From NCBI GenBank assembly GCA_913775025.1, contig CAJYJW010000343.1, positions 1 through 57,738 of the forward strand: DNA of 57,738 bases, in the 5' to 3' direction. This DNA is from an uncultured Sphingomonas sp. GTDB lineage: Bacteria; Pseudomonadota; Alphaproteobacteria; Sphingomonadales; Sphingomonadaceae. The notes beneath the pieces were generated by a model. It had not been told where the DNA came from. It was given only the letters and a program-made list of their open reading frames with translations, and ran no database searches. The translations under genes were made by a program, and so were the position numbers. This document shows, in pieces, positions 1 to 6,671 of the stretch; position 1 is the stretch's first letter, and each line of letters starts with the position of its first letter.

Positions 1-204
1 ATCGTCGAACACATGAGAGTTCGCTGATCCTCGATCTATGCGCCACCCATCCACGGCGGCCGGAGGGGCGAGAAGCGCGGCGAGGTCGTCAACTCGAACG
101 AGGGTCAACTTTTCCCAAGGAACGCCGTTATCAAGAGATCCTTTGCCCCCGCGAAGTTGGGCCTCCCGCAGCCGCGTGCGTGCGTCTTCGGTCGCGGCGC
201 TCAT
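1..204 (-). CDS. Partial phage early protein, runs off the left edge
   Basis: The reading frame opens with ATG at 204 on the minus strand and stays open to base 1, giving 68 residues with the C-terminus outside the window. The start overlaps the TGA of the preceding gene (201-398) in an ATGA pattern, as throughout this leftward operon. The N-terminus contains ARTRLREA, the same short segment that opens the product of 395-616, and the underlying DNA is duplicated. No family is recognised. Confidence 0.6.
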   Translation of the reverse strand, partial: MSAATEDARTRLREAQLRGGKGSLDNGVPWEKLTLVRVDDLAALLAPPAAVDGWRIDRGSANSHVFDD

Positions 205-398
205 GCGCAACACTCCTGCTCGGCATAGCCAATAGCATTCAGACACACGTCGCGCTGATATCCAGGCATGCGAGACGCAACTGATTTATGAAGACTGCGA
301 GGAAACCGCAGCAATTCGGCCAGAGCATTAACACCATCGGTGTCGAAGTGCTCATGGTGTGAGGCCAAGCACTCACGAACAGCAAGTGTGTAGTTCAT
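201..398 (-). CDS. Small phage early protein, unknown function (65 aa)
   Basis: A 65-residue protein in the leftward early operon. It starts at 398, overlapping the stop of the 395-616 gene by four bases, and its own stop overlaps the next start at 204. The sequence is histidine- and cysteine-containing (CLASHHEHFD near the N-terminus, a terminal ECC) without a clear zinc motif. Similar small genes next to the immunity region of temperate phages often serve host takeover or recombination, but nothing here assigns one. Confidence 0.55.
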   Translation of the reverse strand: MNYTLAVRECLASHHEHFDTDGVNALAELLRFPRSLHKSVASRMPGYQRDVCLNAIGYAEQECCA

Positions 399-616
399 GC
401 CTCATCTCCCGAATGATGCGTGCTTAATGGCGAAACAATCCGCAGCGACACAATGTTGTCGTTTGTCGGAGAGGTGTCACAAATATTCATTAACTCATCG
501 ACTAACCAGTCCGCAGATCGGAATGGCGCGTTACGGTATTCGTCAACAGCTTTGCGTACCCTGTTCATCTGATTGCTGTTCGCCTCCCGCAGCCGCGTGC
601 GTGCGTTGTCGGTCAT
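395..616 (-). CDS. Small phage early protein, unknown function (73 aa)
   Basis: A 73-residue protein with start ATG at 616, overlapping the TGA of the 613-975 gene. Its first residues (MTDNARTRLREA) match the start of the partial gene at 1-204, because 25 bases are identical between 161-185 and 582-606. The body contains a tryptophan-centred segment (FRSADWLVDELM). No family is recognised. Confidence 0.55.
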   Translation of the reverse strand: MTDNARTRLREANSNQMNRVRKAVDEYRNAPFRSADWLVDELMNICDTSPTNDNIVSLRIVSPLSTHHSGDEA

Positions 617-975
617 GATTGTTGCTCCAGGAAATGACGGGCGCGGAGGGCGGCGCTGACTAGGGCGAGTGCGGGAGTGGCGGCGGTTGACCGAATGCCA
701 GCTAGAAGATCGCGAGCCTCATTCGGCCACGCCCATGCAGTTCCGTTGTCGAACGCACCCCATGTCCACCCCTCCGGCACCAGGTACAGAGCGGCGTCTA
801 TGGAGGCGGTGTAGCGCGGTGGATTGACAGTTCTGTCTGGTGCCGAGATCGCATAATCAAGGTCAGCCTGCGACCATTCTTCAGGACTAAAAGACGCAAA
901 AATGCGACAGTCCAACTCCCGATCCGCCCCCGTCGCCTTCTCCACGCGCTCGGCAAGGTCCTGCAGGGCGCTCAT
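613..975 (-). CDS. Phage early protein of a type common in alphaproteobacterial phages (120 aa)
   Basis: A 120-residue protein beginning MSALQDLAERVEKATGADRE. From memory, proteins opening this way are widespread in phages of rhizobia and sphingomonads and have no known function. The central part is aromatic (LVPEGWTWGAFDNGTAWAW) and suggests a small beta-rich fold. Start and stop both overlap neighbours by ATGA, so translation is probably coupled across the operon. Confidence 0.7.
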   Translation of the reverse strand: MSALQDLAERVEKATGADRELDCRIFASFSPEEWSQADLDYAISAPDRTVNPPRYTASIDAALYLVPEGWTWGAFDNGTAWAWPNEARDLLAGIRSTAATPALALVSAALRARHFLEQQS

Positions 976-1211
976 GCCCGCTCTCCTTTGGCGAGCTTGA
1001 TGGCGCGGAGGGCGGCAAACGATGCGCGGATGTGCGCGTCCGTCAGGATCTTCGCGACCTCTCTCGCGATCAGCAGATCCGGATCAACAGGCTCGGGGCG
1101 GGTGGCGAGGTAGGCGCAGATTTCGTCAGCGAGATCGCTGCCACCAAGCATCAGCTTTGCCTCCCGCAGCAGCGCATCAGCCTTCGCCAGATCGGCGGTG
1201 GGGTCGGTCAT
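972..1211 (-). CDS. Small phage early protein, unknown function (79 aa)
   Basis: The start is the ATG at 1211, which gives 79 residues and a four-base overlap with the stop of the 1208-1468 gene; the longer frame upstream has no such signal. The protein is mainly alpha-helical and alanine/leucine-rich, with helices around residues 8-20, 27-35 and 45-75. No family is recognised. Confidence 0.6.
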   Translation of the reverse strand: MTDPTADLAKADALLREAKLMLGGSDLADEICAYLATRPEPVDPDLLIAREVAKILTDAHIRASFAALRAIKLAKGERA

Positions 1212-1468
1212 GACGGATACCTCTCGTATCGGCGCGCGATCAGGCCGGCGAACGCCAGCGACGCGATGGTCAGGAGGCCGTGGCCGGTCGCGAAGAAAGC
1301 CAGCGCGCACAGCAGAAACAGCAGGACCAGCGCCCATTTCTCGACGGCGGCGCAGATGCAATCGGCTTGCGTCGGCTGGATCTCAGGGCGCCACCAGGGG
1401 GCGAGCTCCTCGTCGGCCGCGTCCTTGTATTCGACGATCGCCTGTGCGTGATTGTGGGGGGCGTTCAT
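1208..1468 (-). CDS. Small phage membrane protein (86 aa)
   Basis: The ATG at 1468 overlaps the stop of the 1465-1806 gene and gives 86 residues. Residues about 45-78 form one long or two short hydrophobic segments (KWALVLLFLLCALAFFATG and LLTIASLAFAGLIA), followed by a basic tail RRYERYPS. A small inner-membrane protein of the leftward early operon is inferred. Superinfection exclusion is a possible role for such a protein, but nothing in the sequence is specific to it. Confidence 0.65.
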   Translation of the reverse strand: MNAPHNHAQAIVEYKDAADEELAPWWRPEIQPTQADCICAAVEKWALVLLFLLCALAFFATGHGLLTIASLAFAGLIARRYERYPS

Positions 1469-1806
1469 CGCCCTGCCCCCGCCCGGCTGAGACCCGCCAC
1501 GGCAGCGTTGATCCGCCCGCCGATCGCCGGCCAATCCGCCACCACGCCGGGGCCGGAGAAGTCTTCGCAGCGGACGCAATAGTCATGCTCGTCGAGGGGG
1601 TGATCGCAGAAGTCGCACGTGGGCAACGCGATCTCGACGCGCTGGCCCCCAGCGTAAACCGCCGTTACCGATCCCGTTAGCGGGTTCGTGATGTGGCCGA
1701 TCGGGTGGCCGTAGCAAGCGTGCCAGCCGCTCGTCGCTTGATGCTCGGCGAGCAGCCGGTCGGCGCGCTGTTGGCTCGTCTCCGGGGATGTGGCGCGCGC
1801 GTTCAT
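1465..1806 (-). CDS. Small phage protein with a possible zinc ribbon (113 aa)
   Basis: A 113-residue protein starting at 1806, overlapping the stop of 1803-2246. Around residues 64-80 it has two CxxC pairs (CDFC and CVRC) separated by about twelve residues including a histidine, a spacing compatible with a structural zinc ribbon. The N-terminal third is helical and charged. Function unknown; DNA or protein binding is possible. Confidence 0.6.
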   Translation of the reverse strand: MNARATSPETSQQRADRLLAEHQATSGWHACYGHPIGHITNPLTGSVTAVYAGGQRVEIALPTCDFCDHPLDEHDYCVRCEDFSGPGVVADWPAIGGRINAAVAGLSRAGAGR

Positions 1807-2246
1807 GCGGCGTCTGCCGGGAAAGCGGCCGTCGCGTCCGCGAACAACTGGCCTGCCCAGTCAATAACCTGCCGGATGGCAGCGTCCGCCGTCTCCGCGT
1901 AGAAAACGCGGGTGTGGTAGTGACCCCACGAGCAAGACGCCGATTTGGAGCTCGTCGCGGTCAAGACGGGATGCTCGCCCGCAACGATATAGCCGTTTAG
2001 ACCCTTCCACGACGCGTCGCCCGCGAACTCCGACCAATCAACCTGATCCCAGTCGATATCATCGCCGTCCTTGGCATCGTCAGGGATCAGCGCGATCAAC
2101 TCGTCCGGCAGCTTGCCGAACTCGATCGCGTCCTTGAAGGCGTCAGGAGCGACATCCGTCAGCCCCCAAATTGGCCACATTCCGGCGATGCGTGCACCAC
2201 TGTCGAAAAATGCAGAACCCAGTGCCGCGTTAGGGACTTCCGCCAT
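1803..2246 (-). CDS. First gene of the leftward early operon, acidic protein (147 aa)
   Basis: This is the gene nearest the left operator region and the first one transcribed leftward. The 147-residue product has a markedly acidic middle (DDAKDGDDIDWDQVDW) and aromatic residues. The start ATG at 2246 lies about 40 bases downstream of the predicted start of transcription from the promoter at 2294-2322. Acidic early proteins of this size include DNA mimics, but that is only a thought prompted by composition; no family is recognised. Confidence 0.65.
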   Translation of the reverse strand: MAEVPNAALGSAFFDSGARIAGMWPIWGLTDVAPDAFKDAIEFGKLPDELIALIPDDAKDGDDIDWDQVDWSEFAGDASWKGLNGYIVAGEHPVLTATSSKSASCSWGHYHTRVFYAETADAAIRQVIDWAGQLFADATAAFPADAA

Positions 2247-2293
2247 GTCGAGATCTCCGACACCCTGGCCTGATGCCTCGGGTGGTGGGGAGA

Positions 2294-2322
2294 GTTATGC
2301 GATTGTCGCAGACGATCCGCAA
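2294..2322 (-). promoter_or_regulatory. Predicted leftward early promoter (PL)
   Basis: On the minus strand a -35 box TTGCGG (2317-2322) is separated by exactly 17 bases from a -10 box CATAAC (2294-2299). The operator at 2298-2310 covers the edge of the -10 box and part of the spacer, so bound repressor should block it, like lambda PL/OL. This is a reading of the sequence only. Confidence 0.5.
2298..2310. promoter_or_regulatory. Repressor operator OL1
   Basis: TGCGATTGTCGCA is a 13-base near-perfect palindrome (TGCGAT arm, GTCGCA arm). It is identical to the right-hand operator at 3251-3263 and lies inside the predicted leftward promoter. Confidence 0.7.
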
Positions 2323-2332
2323 GCCTTATTTC

Positions 2333-2345
2333 TGCGATGGTCGCA
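2333..2345. promoter_or_regulatory. Repressor operator OL2
   Basis: TGCGATGGTCGCA is a second copy of the palindrome, its centre 35 bases from OL1. It lies between the leftward operon and the rightward gene at 2414, with an A/T-rich stretch (seven T in a row) just beyond. Confidence 0.65.
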
Positions 2346-2413
2346 TATTTTTTTGGCGGTTGCCGATCGTTCTCCGTTCGTTCTAGCATAAGTTATAGAG
2401 AGGCGGCGGACAG

Positions 2414-2701
2414 ATGGGTCAGCGGGTTGTCGAGTATCGCGTAGTTGTGTTCGGCAAGCCGCGTGGACCGTGGCGCGGCACGCTACCTCAGGCGCATCGT
2501 GACGCTGAGGAGCAAGACTTAGGCTCGTACGATGAGCAGGGGCGATTCTACGTTACTGTCCCCGGCGATATTCAGCGACGAGAAGTCGCTGTATCACACC
2601 TGCCGGCGCGGTGCGTCTCTAGTGGTGTACGAAAATACCCGCCCGAGTATCTTGATTGGCTCGCTGCCCAAGAGGATCGGCTGGTGGGCCGGATTGCTTG
2701 A
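2414..2701 (+). CDS. Small phage protein between the operator regions (95 aa)
   Basis: A 95-residue rightward gene between OL and the repressor, preceded by a purine-rich GAGAGG element. It begins MGQRVVEYRVVVFGKPRGPW and looks like a compact beta-rich protein ending in a helical YPPEYLDWLAAQEDR segment. Its last 108 bases overlap the 3' end of the convergent repressor gene. The position recalls accessory immunity genes, but no family is recognised. The overlap lowers confidence a little. Confidence 0.55.
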   Translation: MGQRVVEYRVVVFGKPRGPWRGTLPQAHRDAEEQDLGSYDEQGRFYVTVPGDIQRREVAVSHLPARCVSSGVRKYPPEYLDWLAAQEDRLVGRIA

Positions 2702-3181
2702 GCACGGGATCAGGCGTGCCGGGTCAGCCTGAAACTCCTTGAACGTTTTCTCTCCGTCCTCGGTCATCACGACGTATCGTTTGCCCGGCCATAGGGCGGT
2801 ATCCTCGGGATCTACGACGATCGACGCGCCATCGCTGACGATCAGATCCATCGAGTCGCCCTTGACGGTGAGCGCATAGGCGCCAGCGGGCGTCTCTGGA
2901 TCAGACACCAGAAAGCGCCGTCCGCCGAACTCCTCCTCTGCCCGAAAGTCCCTGGCCGGGACCGCACCTAACCACGGGATTGACCTGACCTTGCGCGCCT
3001 CCGGAACGGCCTCGTCCAACAGCGCCGCTCGGATAGCGTCCATCTCTGCGACCGCGACTTGTCGGCCGGCTTTGCCCCAAATCTTCGACAGGTGATTCTC
3101 AGAGATCCCTAAAGCCGCTGCCGCCGCTCGGATGGAGCCAAACTTCGCCTTCAGGCCGTCGCGGATTTGCTCAGGGGTCAT
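2594..3181 (-). CDS. CI-like phage repressor with S24 (LexA-type) autocleavage domain
   Basis: A 195-residue product, if translation starts at the ATG at 3181 preceded by GGGAGGA. The frame is open further upstream, but that part overlaps the operators and the divergent gene. Residues about 5-50 form a helix-turn-helix (ISENHLSKIWGKAG). Residues about 68-195 are an S24 peptidase domain with Ser110 in KGDSMD and the Lys148 equivalent in GEKTFKEF, the catalytic pair used in RecA-stimulated self-cleavage. It should hold lysogeny by binding the TGCGATNRTCGCA operators on both sides and should be SOS-inducible. Its gene lies between OL and OR, divergent from the Cro-like gene. Confidence 0.9.
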   Translation of the reverse strand: MTPEQIRDGLKAKFGSIRAAAAALGISENHLSKIWGKAGRQVAVAEMDAIRAALLDEAVPEARKVRSIPWLGAVPARDFRAEEEFGGRRFLVSDPETPAGAYALTVKGDSMDLIVSDGASIVVDPEDTALWPGKRYVVMTEDGEKTFKEFQADPARLIPCSSNPAHQPILLGSEPIKILGRVFSYTTRDAPRRQV

Positions 3182-3201
3182 TCCTCCCTGAACCGCGTAC
3201 C

Positions 3202-3214
3202 TGCGATTATCGCA
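3202..3214. promoter_or_regulatory. Repressor operator OR, site nearest the repressor gene
   Basis: TGCGATTATCGCA is a perfect 13-base palindrome around a central T. On the minus strand it contains GATAAT (3206-3211), a good -10 box for repressor transcription, with no matching -35 box. That would suit a repressor-controlled maintenance promoter. Confidence 0.7.
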
Positions 3215-3216
3215 AC

Positions 3217-3229
3217 TGCTGATATCGCA
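3217..3229. promoter_or_regulatory. Repressor operator OR, middle imperfect site
   Basis: TGCTGATATCGCA keeps one full half-site (ATCGCA) and a degenerate partner. Its centre is 15 bases from the first site, about one and a half helical turns. Confidence 0.5.
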
Positions 3230-3250
3230 GATTTTCTCTTGCACTTCGTC

Positions 3251-3263
3251 TGCGATTGTCGCA
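3251..3263. promoter_or_regulatory. Repressor operator OR, site nearest the Cro-like gene
   Basis: TGCGATTGTCGCA is identical to OL1. It lies 11 bases before the Cro-like start codon at 3275, and a TTGCAC hexamer at 3239-3244 could be the -35 box of a rightward early promoter with a poor -10. Repressor binding here would block rightward early transcription. Confidence 0.65.
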
Positions 3264-3274
3264 GAACAATGGTT

Positions 3275-3508
3275 ATGGACACCTACGCAAATCGGCTGAT
3301 CGATGCCCTCGGCGGCAGCACCAAGGTCGCCACCCTCATCAACGCGCCGCTGTCGACCGTCCATAGCTGGCGTCGCATCGGCATCCCGAAGTCGCGGCTC
3401 GATCATGTGAAACTGGCCGCGAAGGCTGCCCGGCTGCGGGTCGATTGGGACAATCCGCCGCCGTCGCGCCGCGAAGTCGCCCCCACCCAACAGGGCGCCG
3501 CAGCATGA
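3275..3508 (+). CDS. Cro-like helix-turn-helix protein (77 aa)
   Basis: The first gene to the right of OR. Starting at ATG 3275 (ATG 3269 is an alternative two codons earlier) it gives 77 residues. Residues about 6-45 read as a helix-turn-helix: LIDALGGSTKVATLINAP, then STVHSWRRIGIP. This is the pattern of Cro/YdaS-type proteins, which lack a peptidase domain and oppose the CI repressor. Position and size support an antirepressor role in early lytic growth. Its TGA overlaps the next start. Confidence 0.75.
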   Translation: MDTYANRLIDALGGSTKVATLINAPLSTVHSWRRIGIPKSRLDHVKLAAKAARLRVDWDNPPPSRREVAPTQQGAAA

Positions 3509-3648
3509 CGCTCGCCCCCGTCTTCATCCTGATCCCGCCGCGTCATACCGACGCCACCGTCGAGCAGGCCGTGGAGTGGAACGCGCGTGTCATCGATGCG
3601 CCTGCTCGGCCGGTGCGGTTGATCCGCAAGCGGCGGGGGGTGGCATGA
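3505..3648 (+). CDS. Small phage early protein (47 aa)
   Basis: The ATG at 3505 overlaps the stop of the Cro-like gene. The product is 47 residues (MTLAPVFILIPPRHTD at the start, basic RLIRKRRG at the end). Unknown function; called because of its coupled position in the operon. Confidence 0.5.
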   Translation: MTLAPVFILIPPRHTDATVEQAVEWNARVIDAPARPVRLIRKRRGVA

Positions 3649-3773
3649 GCGGGAACGCTTGGCTCGGCTGGCTGTCGTGCTGTGGGCTTGCGCTCGTCTC
3701 GGTGGCGATTGGGCAGCCGGCACATCCTTACGTCGCAGCGATGTTCGTCATCCTCGCGCTGGGGCGCAAGTAG
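3645..3773 (+). CDS. Small phage membrane protein (42 aa)
   Basis: The ATG at 3645 overlaps the preceding TGA. The 42-residue product is hydrophobic over nearly its whole length (WLGWLSCCGLALVSVAIG and YVAAMFVILALG), which suggests two short membrane segments. No family is recognised. Confidence 0.5.
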   Translation: MSGNAWLGWLSCCGLALVSVAIGQPAHPYVAAMFVILALGRK

Positions 3774-3962
3774 ATGCTCGCCCCCATCCCCGCCGCCCGC
3801 GCCCTTCACGAGGCGGACAGCCGCGAGCGTGAGGCACGCATCCTCCTGCACCCCATCCTCCTGCCGGCTGCCGCAGCCCCCTGCTGGAACCGACGTGTAG
3901 GTCTGGCTGGCGGCGTGGTGGGTGAACTTCATTCCCGTTCAACTATCGCACCGAAAGCGTAG
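3774..3962 (+). CDS. Small phage early protein, unknown (62 aa)
   Basis: The frame starts at the ATG immediately after the stop of the previous gene and ends four bases before the next start. The 62-residue sequence is alanine/arginine-rich with no recognisable motif. Spacing is consistent with a real operon member, but the composition is also what a random high-GC frame would give. Confidence 0.35.
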   Translation: MLAPIPAARALHEADSREREARILLHPILLPAAAAPCWNRRVGLAGGVVGELHSRSTIAPKA

Positions 3963-3966
3963 GATC

Positions 3967-4389
3967 ATGCCGGAAATCAGCGTCACCCAGCAGCATCTTA
4001 TCGAGCGCCAGAAGGACATGTTCCGCTTGGCCCGCCGGGATCACGACCTTACCCCGAAGCGTCTGTCGCAACTCGCGCGTATTCCCGAACCGACGATCGC
4101 GTCATGGTCCAAGGGCACGGCGATGCCGGCATGGGCGCTGGTGGTGCTCGCTTGCTACCTGCCGGACGAGATTACCTCGATCCTGTTCGAGCCGGCGGAG
4201 AAATACGTCGGGTCTGCTGAAGGCGGTGATGGCGGTCTGGCCGAGCTGGATTGTGAAGCCCTGGGTTTCGCGGCCGAGCATGCGGAAGCCCGGCGTGATG
4301 GCGTGGTTACCCCGATGGAGCGGGCGCGGCTGGGCGAGCGCGCGCGCCGCGTGGCGTCCGTCGCTCGTTGTGTGGCGAGGGCGGCATGA
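3967..4389 (+). CDS. Helix-turn-helix phage regulator, possibly CII-like (140 aa)
   Basis: The start is taken as ATG 3967, giving 140 residues. Residues about 15-60 contain a helix-turn-helix (LTPKRLSQLARIPEPTIASW) followed by a hydrophobic helix. The C-terminal half is charged and helical. Its place, downstream of cro in the rightward early operon, is where lambdoid phages encode CII, the activator of repressor synthesis. That role is inferred from position and domain only. Confidence 0.6.
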   Translation: MPEISVTQQHLIERQKDMFRLARRDHDLTPKRLSQLARIPEPTIASWSKGTAMPAWALVVLACYLPDEITSILFEPAEKYVGSAEGGDGGLAELDCEALGFAAEHAEARRDGVVTPMERARLGERARRVASVARCVARAA

Positions 4390-4559
4390 AGCCGCACGAA
4401 GTCGCCCGGACGAAAGAGGCGGCGGCGGCGAGGCGAGCCGCTGGTCTCACCTACCCAGACCGCATGATCGTGATCGAGGCCAACCGCGCCACCCTGCCCG
4501 ATCGGCCCTGTGGTCGCTGTGGAGCCCGTGGCTGGTGCGATCACCGGCAGCCGGCCTGA
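4386..4559 (+). CDS. Small phage protein with a CxxC-CxH motif (57 aa)
   Basis: The ATG at 4386 overlaps the preceding stop. The C-terminus reads CGRCGARGWCDH, a compact set of three cysteines and a histidine that could bind zinc. The N-terminal part is basic and helical. Many phages carry such tiny zinc-finger proteins beside replication genes; the function here is unknown. Confidence 0.5.
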   Translation: MKPHEVARTKEAAAARRAAGLTYPDRMIVIEANRATLPDRPCGRCGARGWCDHRQPA

Positions 4560-4625
4560 CCCATCAATCGGCGCGACCGGCACCTACGACAGCCCGGCCG
4601 CGCCTCTCGCGAGAGGAAGGACATA

Positions 4626-5015
4626 ATGCAAGACCACCCCTTCCATGTCGATCCACGCACCGCGGCGGACGAGGGCGACGAGCTTTCGATTCAACGTCGC
4701 TTTCGCAAAGCGCTGCAGGGTACCGGGATCGCGATGGCGGCCGTGCCGAATGCGGGCAAACGCTCGCATTGGGAGGCCGCTCGCGCCAAGCAGGAAGGGC
4801 TTGCTGCAGGCTTCCCGGATGCGATCGTCACATGGAGCGGCGGCGGCAGCGCCTATCTCGAATTCAAGGCGCGCGCCGGAACGCTCAGCGAAGCGCAAGT
4901 GGCCTGGCTGAACACCCTGCACAGGCAGGGGCACAATGTCGGCGTGTTCCGCTCGTCGGCGACGGCGCTGGCGTTTCTCGGGCGGTGTGGCGCACCGATT
5001 GCGGTGACGACATGA
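4626..5015 (+). CDS. VRR-NUC domain endonuclease
   Basis: A 129-residue protein that is essentially one VRR-NUC domain of the PD-(D/E)XK nuclease superfamily. Visible motifs are PNAGKRS (residues 41-47), AGFPDAIV with Asp65, YLEFKA with Glu79 and Lys81, and QVAWLNTLHRQGH near the end, the standard order for stand-alone phage VRR-NUC proteins. These proteins are thought to act on branched or damaged DNA in recombination or replication. It lies in the early replication/recombination block and overlaps the next gene by ATGA. Confidence 0.88.
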   Translation: MQDHPFHVDPRTAADEGDELSIQRRFRKALQGTGIAMAAVPNAGKRSHWEAARAKQEGLAAGFPDAIVTWSGGGSAYLEFKARAGTLSEAQVAWLNTLHRQGHNVGVFRSSATALAFLGRCGAPIAVTT

Positions 5016-5452
5016 ACCCGTTCGCATCGCATGGCGAAAGCGTGTCGCCGAACCGCAAGCTGAAGATAGATCCACGTCTCGGCGGGGAGCGCGTCGCGAC
5101 CGGCCTCGAAAAGAAGATGCAGGAAAAGCAGCGGCTGTCCGCTGGCTATCGCCGGGCGCGCAAGAAGCTGCGCGCCGAGACGATCGAGCAAGAGCCACGG
5201 CTGCGGGACTTTGCGCGATACGTCCGCACGATCGAGCCTGAAACAGCCGACGAGCTGATCGACGCGATCACAACGTCCTGGCTGCCCGGATCCGCGCAGC
5301 CAGTCCGCATGCTGGCGCTCGAGATCGTCTCCCGCCGCTGCGACCGCATCAACCGGCGGTTCGGCATCGGCCCGCTCGACGACCCGCTGCCGCCTGAGAC
5401 GAGCGTGTTCTTTCGCGCCCAGGCGGTGCTTCGCAGTCAAGGGATCCTTTGA
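5012..5452 (+). CDS. Phage early protein, unknown function (146 aa)
   Basis: The start at 5012 overlaps the VRR-NUC stop and gives 146 residues; the same frame is open far upstream but overlaps other genes. The protein is charged and helical: a basic middle segment (KKMQEKQRLSAGYRRARKKLR) precedes a domain around residues 60-146. Coupled between two nucleases, it probably serves DNA replication or recombination, but no domain is recognised. Confidence 0.6.
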   Translation: MNPFASHGESVSPNRKLKIDPRLGGERVATGLEKKMQEKQRLSAGYRRARKKLRAETIEQEPRLRDFARYVRTIEPETADELIDAITTSWLPGSAQPVRMLALEIVSRRCDRINRRFGIGPLDDPLPPETSVFFRAQAVLRSQGIL

Positions 5453-6495
5453 TGTTCAGCATACGGGAAGCCGTCCACGACTGGCTGCGCGGCCGCTCGA
5501 AGGATTGGTCGCACGATCGGACCGCGACGATCGGCGCCAGTGAGATCGGCCAGTGCGCGCGCAAGATCTATTTCGCCAAGGGCGGCACTACGCCGGATCT
5601 CGGCGAGGAGTTGAAGGGCGCGGCTGCTCGCGGCGACCTGATCGAGCAGCATGTCTGGGTACCGGCGCTGCTCGCCTACGCCGCCAAGCACGGCGCACAG
5701 GTGCATTTCGCCGGGGAAGATCAGGAAACGCTCGTCGATGGCTATCTGTCGGCCACGGCGGATGCGATCATCACCAGCCTGCCGGATGATGCGCTGGCGC
5801 ACCTAGGCGTACCGTCATGCGGCGGAACGATCCTGGCCGAATGCAAGTCGATCGATCCCCGGGCCAATCTGACCGAGGCGAAGGCCGAGCATCGCGCGCA
5901 GATCCAGACGCAGCTTGGCGTGGTGCGGCATTCCGGACGCTTCGTGCCTGGCGCGGTGCTGCTGTCCTACATCGATGCATCGTTCCTCGACACGGTGACC
6001 GAGTTCGCAGCGGGCTTCGACGCAGAGGTATACGCCAACGCCAAGGCGCGTGCGCTGCGCATCATGGATGCCGGGCGTGCGATCGACCTGCGCCCCGAGG
6101 GCAAGATGGCGGGCGGGCGCGAGTGCGAGCATTGCGCCTGGTCGTCGCGTTGCGTTGCCGAGACCGTCGCCGGCATTCCGGCGAAAGCCGATGTGCCACT
6201 GGCCGACAATGCCGCCGCCGCGCTGGCGGACGCCGTGGCGCGTCAGCAGCAGGCCAACGGCGAGATCGCCGCGAGCAAGGCCGAGAAGGCCGAGGCCGAA
6301 GAAGAGATCAAGGAAATCCTGCGGGCGCATGGCGTCCGCCGGTTCGATGCGCCGACGTTCGGCGTGTCGTGGTCGTCGGTGAAGGGGCGGAAGACCACCG
6401 ACCTGAAGGCGGCCGAGCAAGCGGGGATCGATCTGACCCCGTTCACCCGGGAAGGCGACGCAAGCGAGCGCCTGACCATCAAGAGCAAGGACTAG
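5452..6495 (+). CDS. Cas4/AddB-like PD-(D/E)XK nuclease with a four-cysteine cluster
   Basis: A 347-residue protein whose ATG at 5452 shares one base with the preceding TGA. The nuclease core shows DGYLSATADA with Asp104, AECKS with Glu130 and Lys132, and a downstream QIQTQ motif. Cys35 (IGQCARKIYF) and the later trio Cys225, Cys228 and Cys234 (CEHCAWSSRC) have the spacing of the iron-sulfur clamp in Cas4, AddB and related RecB-family exonucleases. The last 100 residues include a charged coiled coil. It is probably the phage exonuclease that resects double-strand ends for recombination, working with the neighbouring early proteins. Confidence 0.8.
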   Translation: MFSIREAVHDWLRGRSKDWSHDRTATIGASEIGQCARKIYFAKGGTTPDLGEELKGAAARGDLIEQHVWVPALLAYAAKHGAQVHFAGEDQETLVDGYLSATADAIITSLPDDALAHLGVPSCGGTILAECKSIDPRANLTEAKAEHRAQIQTQLGVVRHSGRFVPGAVLLSYIDASFLDTVTEFAAGFDAEVYANAKARALRIMDAGRAIDLRPEGKMAGGRECEHCAWSSRCVAETVAGIPAKADVPLADNAAAALADAVARQQQANGEIAASKAEKAEAEEEIKEILRAHGVRRFDAPTFGVSWSSVKGRKTTDLKAAEQAGIDLTPFTREGDASERLTIKSKD

Positions 6496-6499
6496 GATA

Positions 6500-6661
6500 A
6501 TGAGCAGGTATTTATTGAAGGGTAATCGGCCCGGCTTCGATCTCCAAGGATTGGAGAGGCACGACCTGCCGCCGAATACCGGCGGTCACCACTACACCGA
6601 GTTCCGGACAAAAAGCGGCGCAGTCCAAGCTGTCGTGTCGACCCCCCTTCTCTCGAAATAA
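6500..6661 (+). CDS. Small phage early protein (53 aa)
   Basis: ATG at 6500 with AGGAT just upstream, stop TAA at 6659-6661. The 53-residue product begins MSRYLLKGNRPGFDLQG and includes an HHYTEFRTKSG stretch. It fills the gap between the exonuclease and the 222-residue gene exactly and runs the same way. No family is recognised; the ribosome-binding element and fit to the operon support it. Confidence 0.55.
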   Translation: MSRYLLKGNRPGFDLQGLERHDLPPNTGGHHYTEFRTKSGAVQAVVSTPLLSK

Positions 6662-6671
6662 GGACAAGAAA

